NCBI GenBank assembly: GCA_921293015.1
Contig: OV121096.1
Span: 22,827,729-22,891,728 of the forward strand
DNA length: 64,000 nt
DNA from: Phorcus lineatus
Taxonomy: Eukaryota > Mollusca > Gastropoda > Trochida > Trochidae
Reading direction: 5' to 3'
Under the pieces are notes generated by a model. That model was not told the origin of the DNA, ran no database searches, and saw only the letters and a program-made list of their open reading frames with translations. Both the position numbers and the translations under genes were made by a program. This document shows, piece after piece, positions 1 to 11,854 of the stretch; positions within the stretch are counted from its first letter, which is position 1; the number at the start of each line of letters is the position of its first letter.

Positions 1-372
1 TCTTCGACTTAATCTTCTGACCTCAAGTAAAGTTCAAAGACTGCCGAATAGGTACAATTATTGCAAATAATAATTGACTTTAAATTGACGTGAGAAAATA
101 AAGCATATGTGGATATATAAATGATAGATACTGTACTGTAACTTCAAAAGGTAGAAAGATGATTATTTAAACTTTACAGACATTTATTACTCATGATTTG
201 CTGTCTGAAAAACATCACTATGATCTTTTTTCAGCTTTACCCATCAAGAATTGAGCTCAGCCTCATTTTTAACCCTTTTGATTACTAGAACCTCTTCTTT
301 TAATTTCAGCTTCAGGATGCAATTTCAATATTCCATGATTGATTGTTTTGGACAAAATTCTTCCTCTCAGGC
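1..372 (+). other. TERB1 upstream region / presumed 5' UTR
   Basis: No protein-coding exon is visible here. The TERB1 start is placed at the ATG at 373-375, which gives Met-Thr and then one base joined across the GTAATT donor at 380. The segment just before it (from about 311, after a TTTCAG) could be a 5' UTR exon. No TATA element or promoter can be assigned. Confidence 0.35.
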
Positions 373-3300
373 ATGACAGGTAATTCACTTATGTTTTTAA
401 ATAATCTTTTGAGTTAAATATAATTGTAGTAGATATGTAATCTATTCTAATACATTTAAGTTGTATGTTAAATTTAGAGCTTATAACTAAAGGAAAGCAG
501 TGCAATGCACAGAGGTTAGAATCACTATATACAGAATATGATTATTTCTTCTAGAAGAGTTGTATTTCATCACCGATTTTGTCCAAATTTAAATAATATT
601 ACATAATATAATAATATTTATTTTAATTTTGTTTGATTAGGTCAAATCAGTGATTCGTACCTTAATGTTGCAATGTATCTGCTAAATAATTTACCAGATT
701 TGTCAGATTTTCATGCAATAAAATGATTTGACTACTTGTCAAAAATAATTTTCTTCTCCAGAATTTCAGACAGACATCGATGTGCTCTTGGAGTGTGTGA
801 AATGTCAGCAAGACAACTCACAAACATTGTGTCAATCATTGATTACCCTTTCTAATGTGATAAATGATGGTTTGTACAACAGAAACTTGGTAACCCCTTT
901 GATTACCCTTGCTTATTGTTGTTATTTTAAATATTTATAGTCATGATCATTCATAATCATATGATTTATATGTAATTTAAAATGTAAATACATTTTCTAG
1001 ATATTCATAAATTATTTGATATGACTATAATTAATACAAGTTGACAGAACATAATGAACATACATTCTTTTGCTAATTATCTGAAGAAAATATAAGTTTA
1101 TTAATATATTGTATTGTTTTATTTATCAAAGGTAAAACAAAAGACTATTTTCGAGAAAGTGGTGGACTGAAGTATGTTTATAATGTGCTATTGAGGACAA
1201 ATAAGAATGAAGTGAAGATTGCAACTCTGTTTTGTTTGGCGTCAGCTGTTGAAAAAAGTGGTGAGTTCCTTTGAATGTAAAAAATACTTAATGATACCAA
1301 AAAAATTACATATGTAATTTTTCTTTTTTTATTAACTGAGATTAAAGGAGCATAAAGTCACTATTAATTGATGATTTAGAAACATAGCATAGTGAACATA
1401 GAATTTGAAGTATTTCTATTAAACTTGTTCAAGGTAGTTTACTTTGAAAGAGACTTCGATAAAAAAAATGGTCAAGTTGCCAACTAATTTAACATTTGCT
1501 TCTGCGAAACTATCTTGAGTCTCTTTCTGAACTAAATTAGCTTAACAAATTTCTTATATTAAAAGAAACTTTATTCTATACTAAAGACATCCTTTGAAAA
1601 TAAAGATTTAACACGGGTTAACTGAGGTTGAGTTTGCATTTTTATTGCAGTGTTCTCTCAGAATTTGCTGACACAGCAGAGTGTGTTTTGTGTGATGCAC
1701 AGTATCCTGCAGAGCCGAGATACACAGAGCAACAAGCTACATCAGGCAGCAGTTTACTTCCTCCTCTGTCTTGTTGCAGACAACAGTAAGTACAAATCAA
1801 TGTACAATATAGCTGCTTCTTCCCAATTGTTAAGGGTTGGAAATTCGCACTTTTGGTAGATCATGGGCTAGGAAAAAGACACTTGGCCAGTAAAGCATAA
1901 TTTCAATATCTCCAGGAAGTATCAACTTAACTGGATACTTCATTTACATGCATCGGATGTGATGCATCAGAATGTTACTTTTCTGAACTATAAGATTATT
2001 TTAATCTGGGATCACTTCAGGTAGAAATTTAAGAATACTTATCCATTTATATCTGTGTACAAAATTAAAACCCCCATAACTTTCAACATGAAATACCTTG
2101 TCAAAGAGTGTGCAACTTTCATTAATATCTGTCAACAGGTCAAGCTCAGAATCAAGCTAGAGAGACAGGATGTCTTGCAGATCTAATCGACAAACTAAGG
2201 TAATGAGGTCCATTTCCATATATCAAGTAGAATCTATAGCCATTTTCTGAAGTTTTGAACAATTTCAAAGATGATGTATGATTGAGTAATAATGAATTAT
2301 ATTGAATTAAAATATTTCAGAACAAATGTGAGTAATGCTAACTGTCAAGAGGAGGATGGTAGAGAATTGGGCCTCGTCACAAGCGCACTCAGTGTGTGTG
2401 TCAACAACCCACAAAATGGTTAGAGCTATCTGATCTGTACACTCTTTCTCAAAGAAACAAAGCAAATGATTGTTAAAGTTCTGAAAATATAAGAAGCATT
2501 AAAGAATAGTATGAGATCGTAAGTTAAAGGTAAACTGGATTTTTTTCTGGTAAGGAATTTGTCTATAATGATCATTGGTCACATGATTTATCTAACTTAT
2601 AGACTAACAAAAATGATCTTGTACATTATTGTTCTAAATTATAAACTGAAGAGTGCGATTGAAATTTGAATAAAGAATGTATATGGTAGGTAAGGAAAGA
2701 ATGTCATTCAGCCTTCATGATGCAGTTGAGTACATCTGATTAGCTAAATCTTAAATCACCAAAATGTAACATTAATCATTTAGAGGGAACTTATCTTTTT
2801 CTGAATGCAGATGAGAATCAGCGACTGTGCTCACCACTTCTGCCACATATCTTCAATGTTGTGCGTCATATTACCACGTCCCAGATCCTGTCACCCCTTC
2901 TCTCGTTTGTAGGACTCATGGTCGCAAATAATGGTAATGCTATTTTCAAAAGTAATTCATTTGCAGATATATAGAAGTTTTCTTCCTAGGTTTATGTATA
3001 AACATCCATGTCTTGGGTTTTGTCTGGATTTCAATATTGATTACTGTTATTTCACTGGACACCTTGACGTTCAAACTTTGTAAAGATGTTTTCACATTCG
3101 TGTATGCACACCTTTGAATGACTTTTAGTAACATATTCACAAATAAGATTAACAGACAAATATATCAATACTAATAGGCAGATGTTTTGGGTGATATTGT
3201 TTCATTTTATAGTCAGTATTCTACACACATTCTCCTTTATATGACAATGTACAAATAAGAACGTCCTATAGTCAGGTCTTAAAGGCACTAATGTACGCTT

Positions 3301-6300
3301 TTACAGTTTAAATTGGCTATTTTAAGGTTTACGAGGACTTATGCATTCACTTATACTTTCTATCGATGCAAGGAAAAACTAAACATTCTTTACAATTTAC
3401 CTGCAATCAACAATGAAAACGTTAAGACAGTCGCTGTTGGCTTGGATATATAAAAATCTATGGTTAGCTGTGCACAAAACTGATAAATTATTGACACTTG
3501 GAAACGTCTGAACTAGTATTGTGTGCAACTATTGAATTTACCTAAACTCTGAACTGAGAACAAATCATGAAATATGTTTTATGAAAGCAATGTTGTAAAT
3601 TAACCGATTTAACAGTATTAGCATTGTTATTAGATTGACCATAGCGAGTGTCGTTTCCGCTTTTCTGGTTATGAGCAAGATTTTGATATTTCTGATATCG
3701 TAGTTCATGCGGATTTAACGTAACGTAACATTGAATACTTCCGGCCTTTAAAAATCCACTTTACTACCTGAATACGTAAATATTTGTTAAATAACTTACG
3801 AGGTAGATTACTTGAGTGAGGATAGTGAGTAATATCAAGAGATATGCAGTATCTGTGCGTTGAAAGTCTTAAAGTGTACAGATCTATTTGAAGAAATCAT
3901 AAATTAGCAGACACTAAACATTATTTTTAGTTCACTATTTGTTTGGTAAAATTCTTGTATGCAAAGTATTTTTTTGTCTTTTAACGAGCCTGTTTTCATC
4001 TATATAAAGTGAGTTATATCTAAGGGTACTTGAAGGGCAGCAAATCTTACATATCAATTGGTCCAGATACCTGTGATTTTGTTATATGTGATCGTGACTT
4101 TTTCAGTGTTCAACCAAGACCGTGTGCGGAAATGCGGGGGGCTGAATATATTAATCTCCTGTCTATGTTCTCTGACAAAAAAGAAGGAGGAAGACAGTAT
4201 TACCACAGCTGTCCAAGTTGTTGGCACTTTAGACTACTGTCTCACAGAAAATGGTGACTGATGTTTTTAAAAATAATACCTTTGGTTGTAGATGGATCAA
4301 TCATACATGTGCAAGAACCTTTGTTTTTGTAGACATTTAAACACTATTATCTACATTTAAGATTCCAATCAATGACTCAATAAATCTTTTATATAAAAAT
4401 TTCTTAGCAATTGATTCGAATTGAACCTTTGCATACTTTACAGTGTACGCTTTTCAAATGTTACTCTATTTATACAGTAATATTCCATGATAATCTTTCA
4501 TCCATTTCAAATCCTTGATTATTTCTTTTCATAATAAGGTTACCTTAATTGGCCACACAGAACACTATTGGGCACTATTGTATTCAACAGGTGACTTAAT
4601 TTGTATGCAATGGTGTTTTACTGTTTTATATCTTTGGCAAAATCATGGTATTGAATGAACTATAGTATATCTTTCTGCAATTCACAATGCCAATAGAGTG
4701 ATCATAGCACGAAACATGTCTTACATTTCTGCTTTGCTCTTCAAATGATGCCCCATTGGCTAGAGCATTCATTTACCTTTATTTTATGATGCAAATGATT
4801 TCATGATGCCAATTAGTTTGTACCTAATTTATATGTAAGTTTTGTTTAGTATAGGCCTCTGCTTGTCATATGAATATTATGACTCCAGGGCATTGTGTTA
4901 GAAAGGCAAGCAAAATATGACAGACTGGTTTCCAGGATAAAGTAGGATGACCATCCTCTCTTACTGAAAATTGTATACAATCCTGGTCCACCCACATACC
5001 CTGGGATAGAACCCCACACAAAGCTACCTCCCTCGAGCTATGATCAAGCCAATCAAACAGTTTTATCACATTGGTCCACAAAAAAATTTCAGCCATCAGA
5101 GAGCCAATATTAATTCACTACAGTTGGCTTTTGCTCTTTTACAACATTCTGACGTCCTTTGATAAGTTGGATAGAATTAAATGCTATTTGCATCTAATCA
5201 AAGTAGTTGGGGTAAATGTTTGAAAACACTGTTTTCATAAACCTGAAGAAGTTGGAAACCTGCGACTAAGGCAGTGCAGTCTCCATATTGCTGAGTCGCA
5301 TTTCAAGCACTGCCATTTGTTGACCTTTTTATTTTTTAGATAGTTCATAGGTCTTAGGTTACAGCCTGGGCTTTGAGCGGGGTTGTATCCCAGAGTATTT
5401 AAGTAGAGCAGGAACATATTTGTTTTACCCTGAGACAGGATGTAGCATGACAAGTGTAGAAACAAAGGAAAATCCTGACTTTTCAAAACTTAAAATTGTC
5501 AGTTTGTATCATATGAGTGAAGGAGTAGGTTTTAACAAAATAAGGGTTATTTAAAACTGAAGATAATGTTACAGTGAGTAGTATTGGAGTGTTTCGGGAG
5601 GTGTGTGGTGCCGGTCCCCTCTTCTCCCTCTTGTCTCCAGGACTGCTGAGTCAGCAGGAACAACTTCAGGTCATCATCACTCTTTCACATGTACTCACCT
5701 CAAGCCCAGGTCAGTGCTCAAACTTATATCCACACTGTAACAATACTATTCCCTTTCTTGCCTTACCTGGATAATAATCTGTAAGGTTTCTAGGTTGTTC
5801 TGCATTCTTTCCACAGTTATTTCTTCCAAGATAACCTCGATGTTGCTACACCTGTAGCACCTTCACTTTTTATTCTTTCTTCTTTACTTTAGTAAAATTG
5901 TTTCAAACTGAGCATGAGGTTTCTTCAAATAACAGTTGTGAATTAGAGTTCCTTGACCTGCGTGATGTGCACATAATTCTTTTTTACCTAAAAATTCAGA
6001 ATATTTTGTGATCATAAGGTACCTTTCAGCAAATCAGCTTGCTCCTAGTTTTTTCGTTATTGTTTATTTCCTAAATATTTATCTTTGTTTCAGATGAAGT
6101 TTGTCCATTGTCTTCTGACCACTACAAAATGCTAGTTGATTTGTTGACTCAAGCTGACGATGAAGAGCTTATCAAGGCTTTGAAGTATGTTTTGCACGTG
6201 TGCAAAAACTCAAATGGTGTGTATTTTCAAGGGTATTGAAAACTTCTAGTCATGTTCATTTTTAAAATCTTCTTTTACTTGTTTTTTAAAAATTTGTAAT

Positions 6301-9300
6301 GTGTTTTATACATAAGTGCTAAGAATCGAATTTAATGTTAATTTGCTTTTTTATATTTAAGGCAAGAATAGAAAGTATTAACACTTTTTGGCATTGAAAT
6401 TACCTTTCAGATCAACTTCAACCTGAGGATATACAGAATGACAAATCAAATTTAAGGTATGGTGTATTCAAATACTTAATTCTGTGTCCACATAAAAATG
6501 AATTTAGAACAATAATATTAAAATTCCAAACGCCAAATGTAAGATTAGGAATGAGACATGTCTGCAATAGTGACCTGAGTACTTCGAAATCCTGATCTGA
6601 GTAACTAAATATATTGCTGGAACAGCATTAGACTGTAGGTCCAAGAGAAGTAGAATTTCAGACTAGGTCTTATCATTAGACTTTAAAAAATTGAAGTTTT
6701 TGCTCCCACAGTATAATTGCAAGTATGGGAGCTGTACATCGACTCAAAGGGCATAACAAACCGTTCCCGAAGTACCAACATATTGAGGACATTATAGATT
6801 TATCCTTTTAAAATGCTTTTAGCTATCAATTGTTTCTCTGTAATAATTTTTGTTGCTATTATTTGAGTTCTAGTAATGATTAAGATTTATGTTTTAGAAT
6901 TAACTTGTAAAATGTGTTTTTTTCAAATAATGATAATAATTATGCTATTAATGAAGTTGCTAAGTTACTATCATACAAGTTATTTGGCATAAATTTATGC
7001 TGCTTTATCATTCACAAAGATACCTATTCACAACTTGATTAATAATGAAATAAGTTTTACTAAATTTATTCTATCTATAGGTAAGTAAATTGTCATGCTA
7101 GTGACTGCATATGTGTAGTGCGAGCACTTATAAGGTTACTTCATAATGGATCTCTTCAGGCAAAGCAACGAGCTGATCCTGTGTAAAATTGATGAGTTGG
7201 CAGCCAAACTGGATACTTTTCAGGATGAATCTCGACATAGCATCAGCCCTATGGATCAGAACAACTCATGCAGTGTGTCAGTTAGTGAAAGAGTGAGTGC
7301 TCTAAATCACTCAGTCCTTGGTTAATTCCTTGGTTAAAGACAGATGATGCCATAATATGGTCTCTCAAAGAGATTAGTTGTCACCAATTGAATCAGAAAC
7401 TAAACCCATCTATTTTAACAATCAAAATGTAATTCATGAATACATTCTATAATCTTCGACAAACAATTTGTTTGATATATGAATTAAACATTTATGAGGC
7501 CCAATGGAACTGTAATTAACTGCAATCCAACTGATAAACATGTTTATATTGTGTACTTCTTATTTCAGTTTATTGACATTCAAAATGAACCACAGCCAAA
7601 ACCAGGGAAAAAGTTTGGCATTGGAGGTAATGAGAGTTGGACTCTGTTGACAGAAATACAACCTGCAAAGAACAACTTTGAGACAAGTGTAACTGAAGAA
7701 GCACCTATCTTGATGAACTGGTTGAAACAATTAATTCCTAGATTTCTAAGAAGAGAAGCTAACGACATTCCTCAAATGCTTAATTCAAACTCCCTAATAG
7801 ATAGCCTCCCCTACGATCATGAAAGAAACTTTAATCATGTATCATCTCCGAGACCAAATGATGGGTATTTGAGAATGATCAACCCGATGATTCCTCATTA
7901 CCAAAATGATATGTCAGCATCAAATTATAGGTTTGGATCAAGCAACTGCCACCCTGAAAGTTTCCACAAGTGGGGTGTAGACCAGCCCTGCATAGAGAGA
8001 AGAGAACTTTCAAAGATGGAACCCTTCAAGCAGCGGACTCATCAATCTACCAGAACTACCCTTCATCCAAATAACTCTGTTCCAGCAAGTCCTTGCACAG
8101 TTTTTGACTACAAACATGGACATCGCATTGAAGAAAAAGCTTACCGATTAAATTGTGCAGACGCTAACCAAGTTCAGAATGACATGAGTTGTGCTCAATA
8201 TCAAGTTTCTCAAGATAACACACTAATATTCAATCAACGAAGACATGCTTACAGTTGCCAAACTGTTACTGATGATACTGGTTCTTCTCCACAGAATATC
8301 AATTGCTCTAATAATTCAAATTCCTGTCAGTTTCTGGCTGAAAAATCAGGAGCAAGAGATTCAAATCCAGATTTTTCATGCAACAATTGTGGTAATAACT
8401 CTGCAAATACTTCAGAAGGCAATATCTCTATGCTTGAGTGCAACAGAAACAACAACTGTGTAAATGAGTGTTCATCAGGGATTCATGAAATTGTGAGTGC
8501 AGAAAGGGAAGCAAACCATACGCAGGGTGGAAGTAAAGAAAAATTATTTGGATCCACTAAAGCTCAAACACAAATGCCAGTCAAACAATGTGAAGAAGAC
8601 TCAACTGTCAAAAGAATCCCATCAGCGAAAAGAACATTAAGTACAGAAAGGAGAAGACAAAGTCTCTCTGGTATGAAGTCCACACAATCCCTGAGAAAAA
8701 CTGTTCCTCTGGAACAAACTCCAGAAACAAGCAAGTCATTGTCCAACATGTTCAAGACACCGGCCACACCATGTGATGGGTCCTTTCTACGACCAACTGA
8801 TGTCCCTATCCGAAGGAAAATCAGAACACCTTCATCATGTGGCTCAAGTGCCAGCAGTGTTAGCAGCAGGCACAATGTGAGGGTTCTTGCCAGGAAGTCT
8901 GTTATTGGAATCCAGCCATATCCTATCTGTTCACCGTCCCCACACAGGATAGCTCCTCCACCAACAACACCCCTTCCCTCCCCAGCTTGTTCTGAGTTTG
9001 ACCTGTCTCTTCTGAAGTCGGCGGGGCGGAAAGAAAAGGTTCATATCTACGGGCTGTTGACACCCTCCGTCAAAAGGCAGGAGCCAGGGTTCGGTCGTTC
9101 CTGGACTGATGTGTGGACTGTGCAACCAAACTACTCTAAAATGGATGGTGGAAATCAGATAATGTCAGATACAGAGTCAGAGTTTAGTCCAACAACTTCA
9201 GATGATTTCACGTCCAGCCAGGAAGGTATGAAAAGTTATTAAAATTGAGTGGACAGATTTTGAAAATATTTTCTTTTGCATTTTTTCATGGTAGAATGGA

Positions 9301-11854
9301 TATTTTATTTCAAAATTTATACCAAAAAATTGGAGTTGATTATAGCAATAGTTTATGGTGAGAAAATCATATTGTTTGGTTACCAACGTTTTATTTTGTT
9401 TGGAGCATAAACTTGGAGGATTAGCATGGAGGACGTAACGCAATGTTTGGAGAGTGTTTAAGCATAACAGAGAAAGGCTTTATTATTGTTATTGTATATT
9501 ATTTGCAGAATAGGATCAAACTTTTAGTCAAAGACATAATTTTGTAATATTTTTCTAATTAAGTCTTGTAAAACTTGCAATGTTAAATAATAACAATTTG
9601 TATGTATTCCAGTTTAATGCTCATAGTTGAAATTTCAAAAGTGGGGTATTTACAGCTTTGTCAGGTACTGAAGAAGAGAACCCTAATGACAGCAAAGACA
9701 AACAGTCAGTTCTTTGTCCAGGTGTGTAGAATTTCGGTTAGAATTATAAAGTATTCATTTAGAAATAAATAATGATATTAATAATAACAATTGATGCAAT
9801 GTTTTCAGCTTGTTAACTTAACAACTAAATCCCAGCACTGTCTTAGTCTAATGGGATGACATAACTTGGATACTAAACTATGTTTCCACATAAAGTGAGG
9901 AACTTATATGAACTATGTATGTAAGTAAGTAAAATATTAAATAGAGATTTTATGATTGTGTTTTGGGATAGTAAATAACCTGCATTAAGAATAATCAGAG
10001 TATTTTACAGGGAATGTCATTTGTATTATGCTATCCTTATATAGTAAAATGCCTGTTCATACTATTTTGATTAGTTGAAGATTTCTAGGCCAATGTAGAC
10101 AATGATATAAGCAAATGAACACTGTAGTGACAGATTGACGTTTGGATATTATTTATAACATATTTCTGGTATGATTCTGAGACTGTTATGATTGGCCACT
10201 AGAAATTATTGGCACAATCTTTTTCATAGCTTATGTTTTATGCTACAAATATGTATTCTTTGCTTGACACAACAATTGATATATTGATTTGACTTTTATT
10301 GATAGGATGTTTTGCACCAAAGGCTTTAGACCGCCCCCTGCTGAACAGTCGAACATACAACATCTCACTTGAAACAAGTACAGGGACATGTACAGAACAC
10401 AGAAGTGTCAGAGGTACAGAGAGGCAGTTTATTCTGAAGCACAAGTCTAATCAACCTACCTACAAGAGCCGTCCTCTACCAGAACTGAATGACAGGAGCA
10501 CTGGCAGTTCCTGTCCACCATCCAGTGGGCCGAGTGTGTACGAGTTCTACTCTTCCAGTGGGAGCTCCGACCAGAAGACAAGGAAGGTGCTCCTTAATGA
10601 CTTTTCTTGTATATACTTCTCATTTGTTGTAGAAAATCAAGATGATTTATTCACAAGTACTTTTAACCTTAAGGTCTCATGGTGTGAATGATGTTGAGTT
10701 GGTAATATATATAAAAAATTGTTTCGTTTTATTCCTTGCTGCAACTACTTTTTGTCATATTCTTGTTCCTATCAAACCTCATGTTTAAAAAGTATGAAGT
10801 GGCACTTTTAATATAAAAGACTAGTAATCCATATGAAAGAGAATCACTTCTAATGTGAAGAATTATATGGCTTTAGAGTGTAAGTGTGTACAGGAATGTT
10901 TCACCACTTTTTTACTCCTCAGTGTGTGTCCCCACCTGTTGCCTCAACCAATTTGAACAAAAACAACATTGGTAATCATATTGGGAGACGAAGAAAAAGG
11001 AAACGAAGTCGTGCTCTCTACAGTGAAGAGGAAATAAAGAATCTGCTACATGGTGTAGAAAAGTTTGGAACAAAATGGAGCCAAATATTGGTCACTTACA
11101 GTTTTCATCCTTCCCGCACTGCTGTTGACTTGAAGGAAAAGCATGCTAGATTGGTTGGCCTATTTTTGGTTTTGTATAGCTCCTTATAGCTCATTTTGAA
11201 TGTTTTCTTGTTTTCATTCTTGTTCTTTTCCAAAATATTTTGCAATATTATCTTCCACCTATAGTGCAATCATCTTTCTTGTGAGCCTTGAGCACAAACA
11301 AAAATTGTAAAATTTCCTGACTTTGTTTCCTTTCCAGATTCTAACTCAAAAGTATAATATGTCATGAAAACTTTAATTTTGGTATGAACATTCAATGTGG
11401 TTGTTTTGCCCAAAACATTTTTTAAGTTAGGAGTGAAATGAGACCTGCTTTAGTTCAGGTACACAATATGACTGTTTTCAATTGTAAGAAAACATCATTT
11501 ATTGACATGATTTACTGTGCATATCTTTTGATGTTTAATGTTTTGTGAAGCAGCCAGAAAATGAGGTTGGGAGAGAGGGGGGATCACTCTTCTGTTGTTT
11601 TGACACTTATTTTTCATTTTCAGTATCATTATTTGCAGATGAAGAAGGACAAGGTATCAAAAAAGAGGCGGAAGCGAGGCCCAGTATTCTCCATGTGTGA
11701 AGAGAGACGACTGCGAAGAGGGGTGAGGACGCTTGGTTACAACTGGAGGGGAATTCTACACATGTTCCAGTTTGCAAAAGGCAGAACAGCAGAAGAACTT
11801 CGCAATAAATGGAGAACCATGAATAAGAAATGTGCAGACACAGAAGTAATGTAG
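373..11854 (+). CDS. TERB1: TERB1-like telomere bouquet protein, 17 exons
   Basis: TERB1 anchors meiotic telomeres to the nuclear envelope with TERB2, MAJIN and shelterin, allowing bouquet formation and homologue pairing. Proposed exons: 373-379, 762-869, 1132-1260, 1651-1785, 2139-2199, 2321-2418, 2811-2933, 4107-4253, 5575-5709, 6094-6216, 6411-6456, 7160-7292, 7569-9225, 9656-9721, 10306-10586, 10923-11153, 11624-11854. All phases agree; the total is 3,711 nt (1,236 residues plus stop). The assignment rests on family-like ARM motifs (YFRESGGLKYV, CVNNPQN) and a C-terminal Myb preceded by a basic RRRKRKRSR stretch. It is longer than the vertebrate protein (roughly 700-800 residues), mainly through exon 13, and has an additional Myb exon. 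Weakest points: the 7-nt first coding exon, the GTTGGC donor of exon 16, and the acceptor of exon 17 (11,624 or 11,639). Confident in family; individual edges less so. Confidence 0.88.
762..2933 (+). CDS. TERB1: TERB1 exons 2-7, armadillo-like N-terminal repeats
   Basis: Exons 762-869, 1132-1260, 1651-1785, 2139-2199, 2321-2418 and 2811-2933 each give one or two amphipathic helices of an ARM/HEAT solenoid. Recognisable segments are TDIDVLLECVKCQQDN, YFRESGGLKYVYNVLL, QAAVYFLLCLVADN, ARETGCLADLIDKL and ALSVCVNNPQN. Splicing is almost all phase 1 (donor after the first codon base), so the exons join in one frame. In the family this solenoid is the N-terminal protein-interaction domain. Introns between them hold only AT-rich sequence. 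Confidence 0.87.
3281..3800 (+). repeat. Dispersed repeat, copy A (TERB1 intron 7)
   Basis: About 520 bp that recur in reverse orientation at 38,728-39,233. Matching blocks include AAGGCACTAATGTACG at one end, GACTTATGCATTCAC, GACAGTCGCTGT and TACTACCTGAATAC at the other. No open frame. It is an interspersed, probably non-autonomous element; its class is not recognisable by eye. It fills much of the otherwise empty intron 2,934-4,106. Confidence 0.7.
4107..6456 (+). CDS. TERB1: TERB1 exons 8-11, end of the ARM-like solenoid
   Basis: Exons 4107-4253, 5575-5709, 6094-6216 and 6411-6456 continue the helical repeats. Exon 8 contains VRKCGGLNILISCL, the same Gly-Gly-Leu repeat start seen in exon 3. 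Exon 9 contains LLSQQEQLQVIITLSHVL; exon 10 contains LVDLLTQADDEELIKALKYV. Exon 11 is a short acidic linker that ends with two codon bases (AG) and joins exon 12 at 7160. Confidence 0.86.
4254..5574. other. TERB1 intron 8; possible SINE remnants
   Basis: No exon is visible. Two stretches, about 4,860-5,120 and 5,330-5,450, are richer in GC than their surroundings. They share a GGGTT(C/G)TATCCCAG-type core in opposite orientations, which resembles a tRNA B box. They may be fragments of a tRNA-derived SINE. This is a weak call from motif resemblance only. Confidence 0.25.
6711..6811 (+). other. Possible alternative exon in the TERB1 gene
   Basis: After a pyrimidine-rich tract and CACAG, a 101-nt stretch is open in the phase left by exon 11 and reads SIIASMGAVHRLKGHNKPFP, then 14 more residues to a TAA at 6809-6811. 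Used as a last exon it would give a truncated protein without the central region or Myb domains. Spliced from the internal GTACCA it would join exon 12 in phase. Direct joining of exon 11 to exon 12 gives the more family-like protein, so this is at most an alternative exon and may be chance. Confidence 0.25.
7160..9225 (+). CDS. TERB1: TERB1 exons 12-13, coiled segment and large central exon
   Basis: Exon 12 (7160-7292) encodes a short helix (ELILCKIDELAAKLDTFQDE) resembling the coil after the ARM domain. Exon 13 (7569-9225; 1,657 nt, about 552 residues) is one uninterrupted, low-complexity region rich in Asn, Ser, Cys, Thr and Pro, with no known fold. Its C-terminal third is Lys/Arg/Ser-rich with several S/T-P sites (KTPATP, RTPSS, LLTPSVK) that would suit phosphorylation. 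In the family the matching region binds shelterin TRF1 and TERB2; I cannot point to the exact binding peptides. The acceptor TATTTCAG at 7568 sets the start; an in-frame ATG at 7494 lies in the intron and is not used. Confidence 0.85.
9226..9655. other. TERB1 intron 13; nothing recognisable
   Basis: AT-rich intron without an open frame or repeat I can identify. The next intron (9,722-10,305) is likewise featureless. Confidence 0.6.
9656..10586 (+). CDS. TERB1: TERB1 exons 14-15
   Basis: Exon 14 (9656-9721) is a short acidic segment (SGTEEENPNDSKDKQS). Exon 15 (10306-10586) is Ser/Arg-rich with a PPSSGPSVYEFYSSSGSS stretch. Phases fit both neighbours. The exon 15 donor is a non-ideal GTGCTC; read-through stays open for about 34 further codons to 10,691, so a short intron-retained end is possible. 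Confidence 0.75.
10923..11153 (+). CDS. TERB1: TERB1 exon 16, first Myb/SANT domain
   Basis: After a basic cluster (RRRKRKRSR) comes a Myb/SANT helix-turn-helix: ALYSEEEIKNLLHGVEKFGT, then KWSQILVTYSFHPSRTAVDL and KEKHARL. The aromatic and Trp positions of the three helices are Tyr, Trp and Leu. This is the single C-terminal Myb expected of TERB1. The exon starts after TTACTCCTCAG. The inferred donor TTG|GTTGGC is weak; read-through adds about 11 codons and stops at 11,187-11,189. Confidence 0.88.
11624..11854 (+). CDS. TERB1: TERB1 exon 17, second Myb/SANT domain and stop
   Basis: A basic stretch (KKDKVSKKRRKRG) precedes a second Myb-like helix set: EERRLRRGVRTLGYNWRGIL, HMFQFAKGRTAEELRNKW and RTMN. 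Trp occupies positions equivalent to helix 2 and helix 3. It ends in TAG at 11,852-11,854. Two acceptors are possible and both keep frame: TTTTCAG before 11,624 or TTTGCAG before 11,639. The only plausible polyadenylation motif nearby on the plus strand is an AATAAA at about 12,373. Confidence 0.8.
   Translation, partial: YHYLQMKKDKVSKKRRKRGPVFSMCEERRLRRGVRTLGYNWRGILHMFQFAKGRTAEELRNKWRTMNKKCADTEVM

Noticed and set aside
7580..9125. Minus-strand frames opposite TERB1 exon 13
   Set aside because: Shadows of a long GC-richer exon; no motif.
10884..11854. Myb exons as a separate small gene
   Set aside because: Phases, basic leader and Myb type fit the end of TERB1, and no independent start context is seen.
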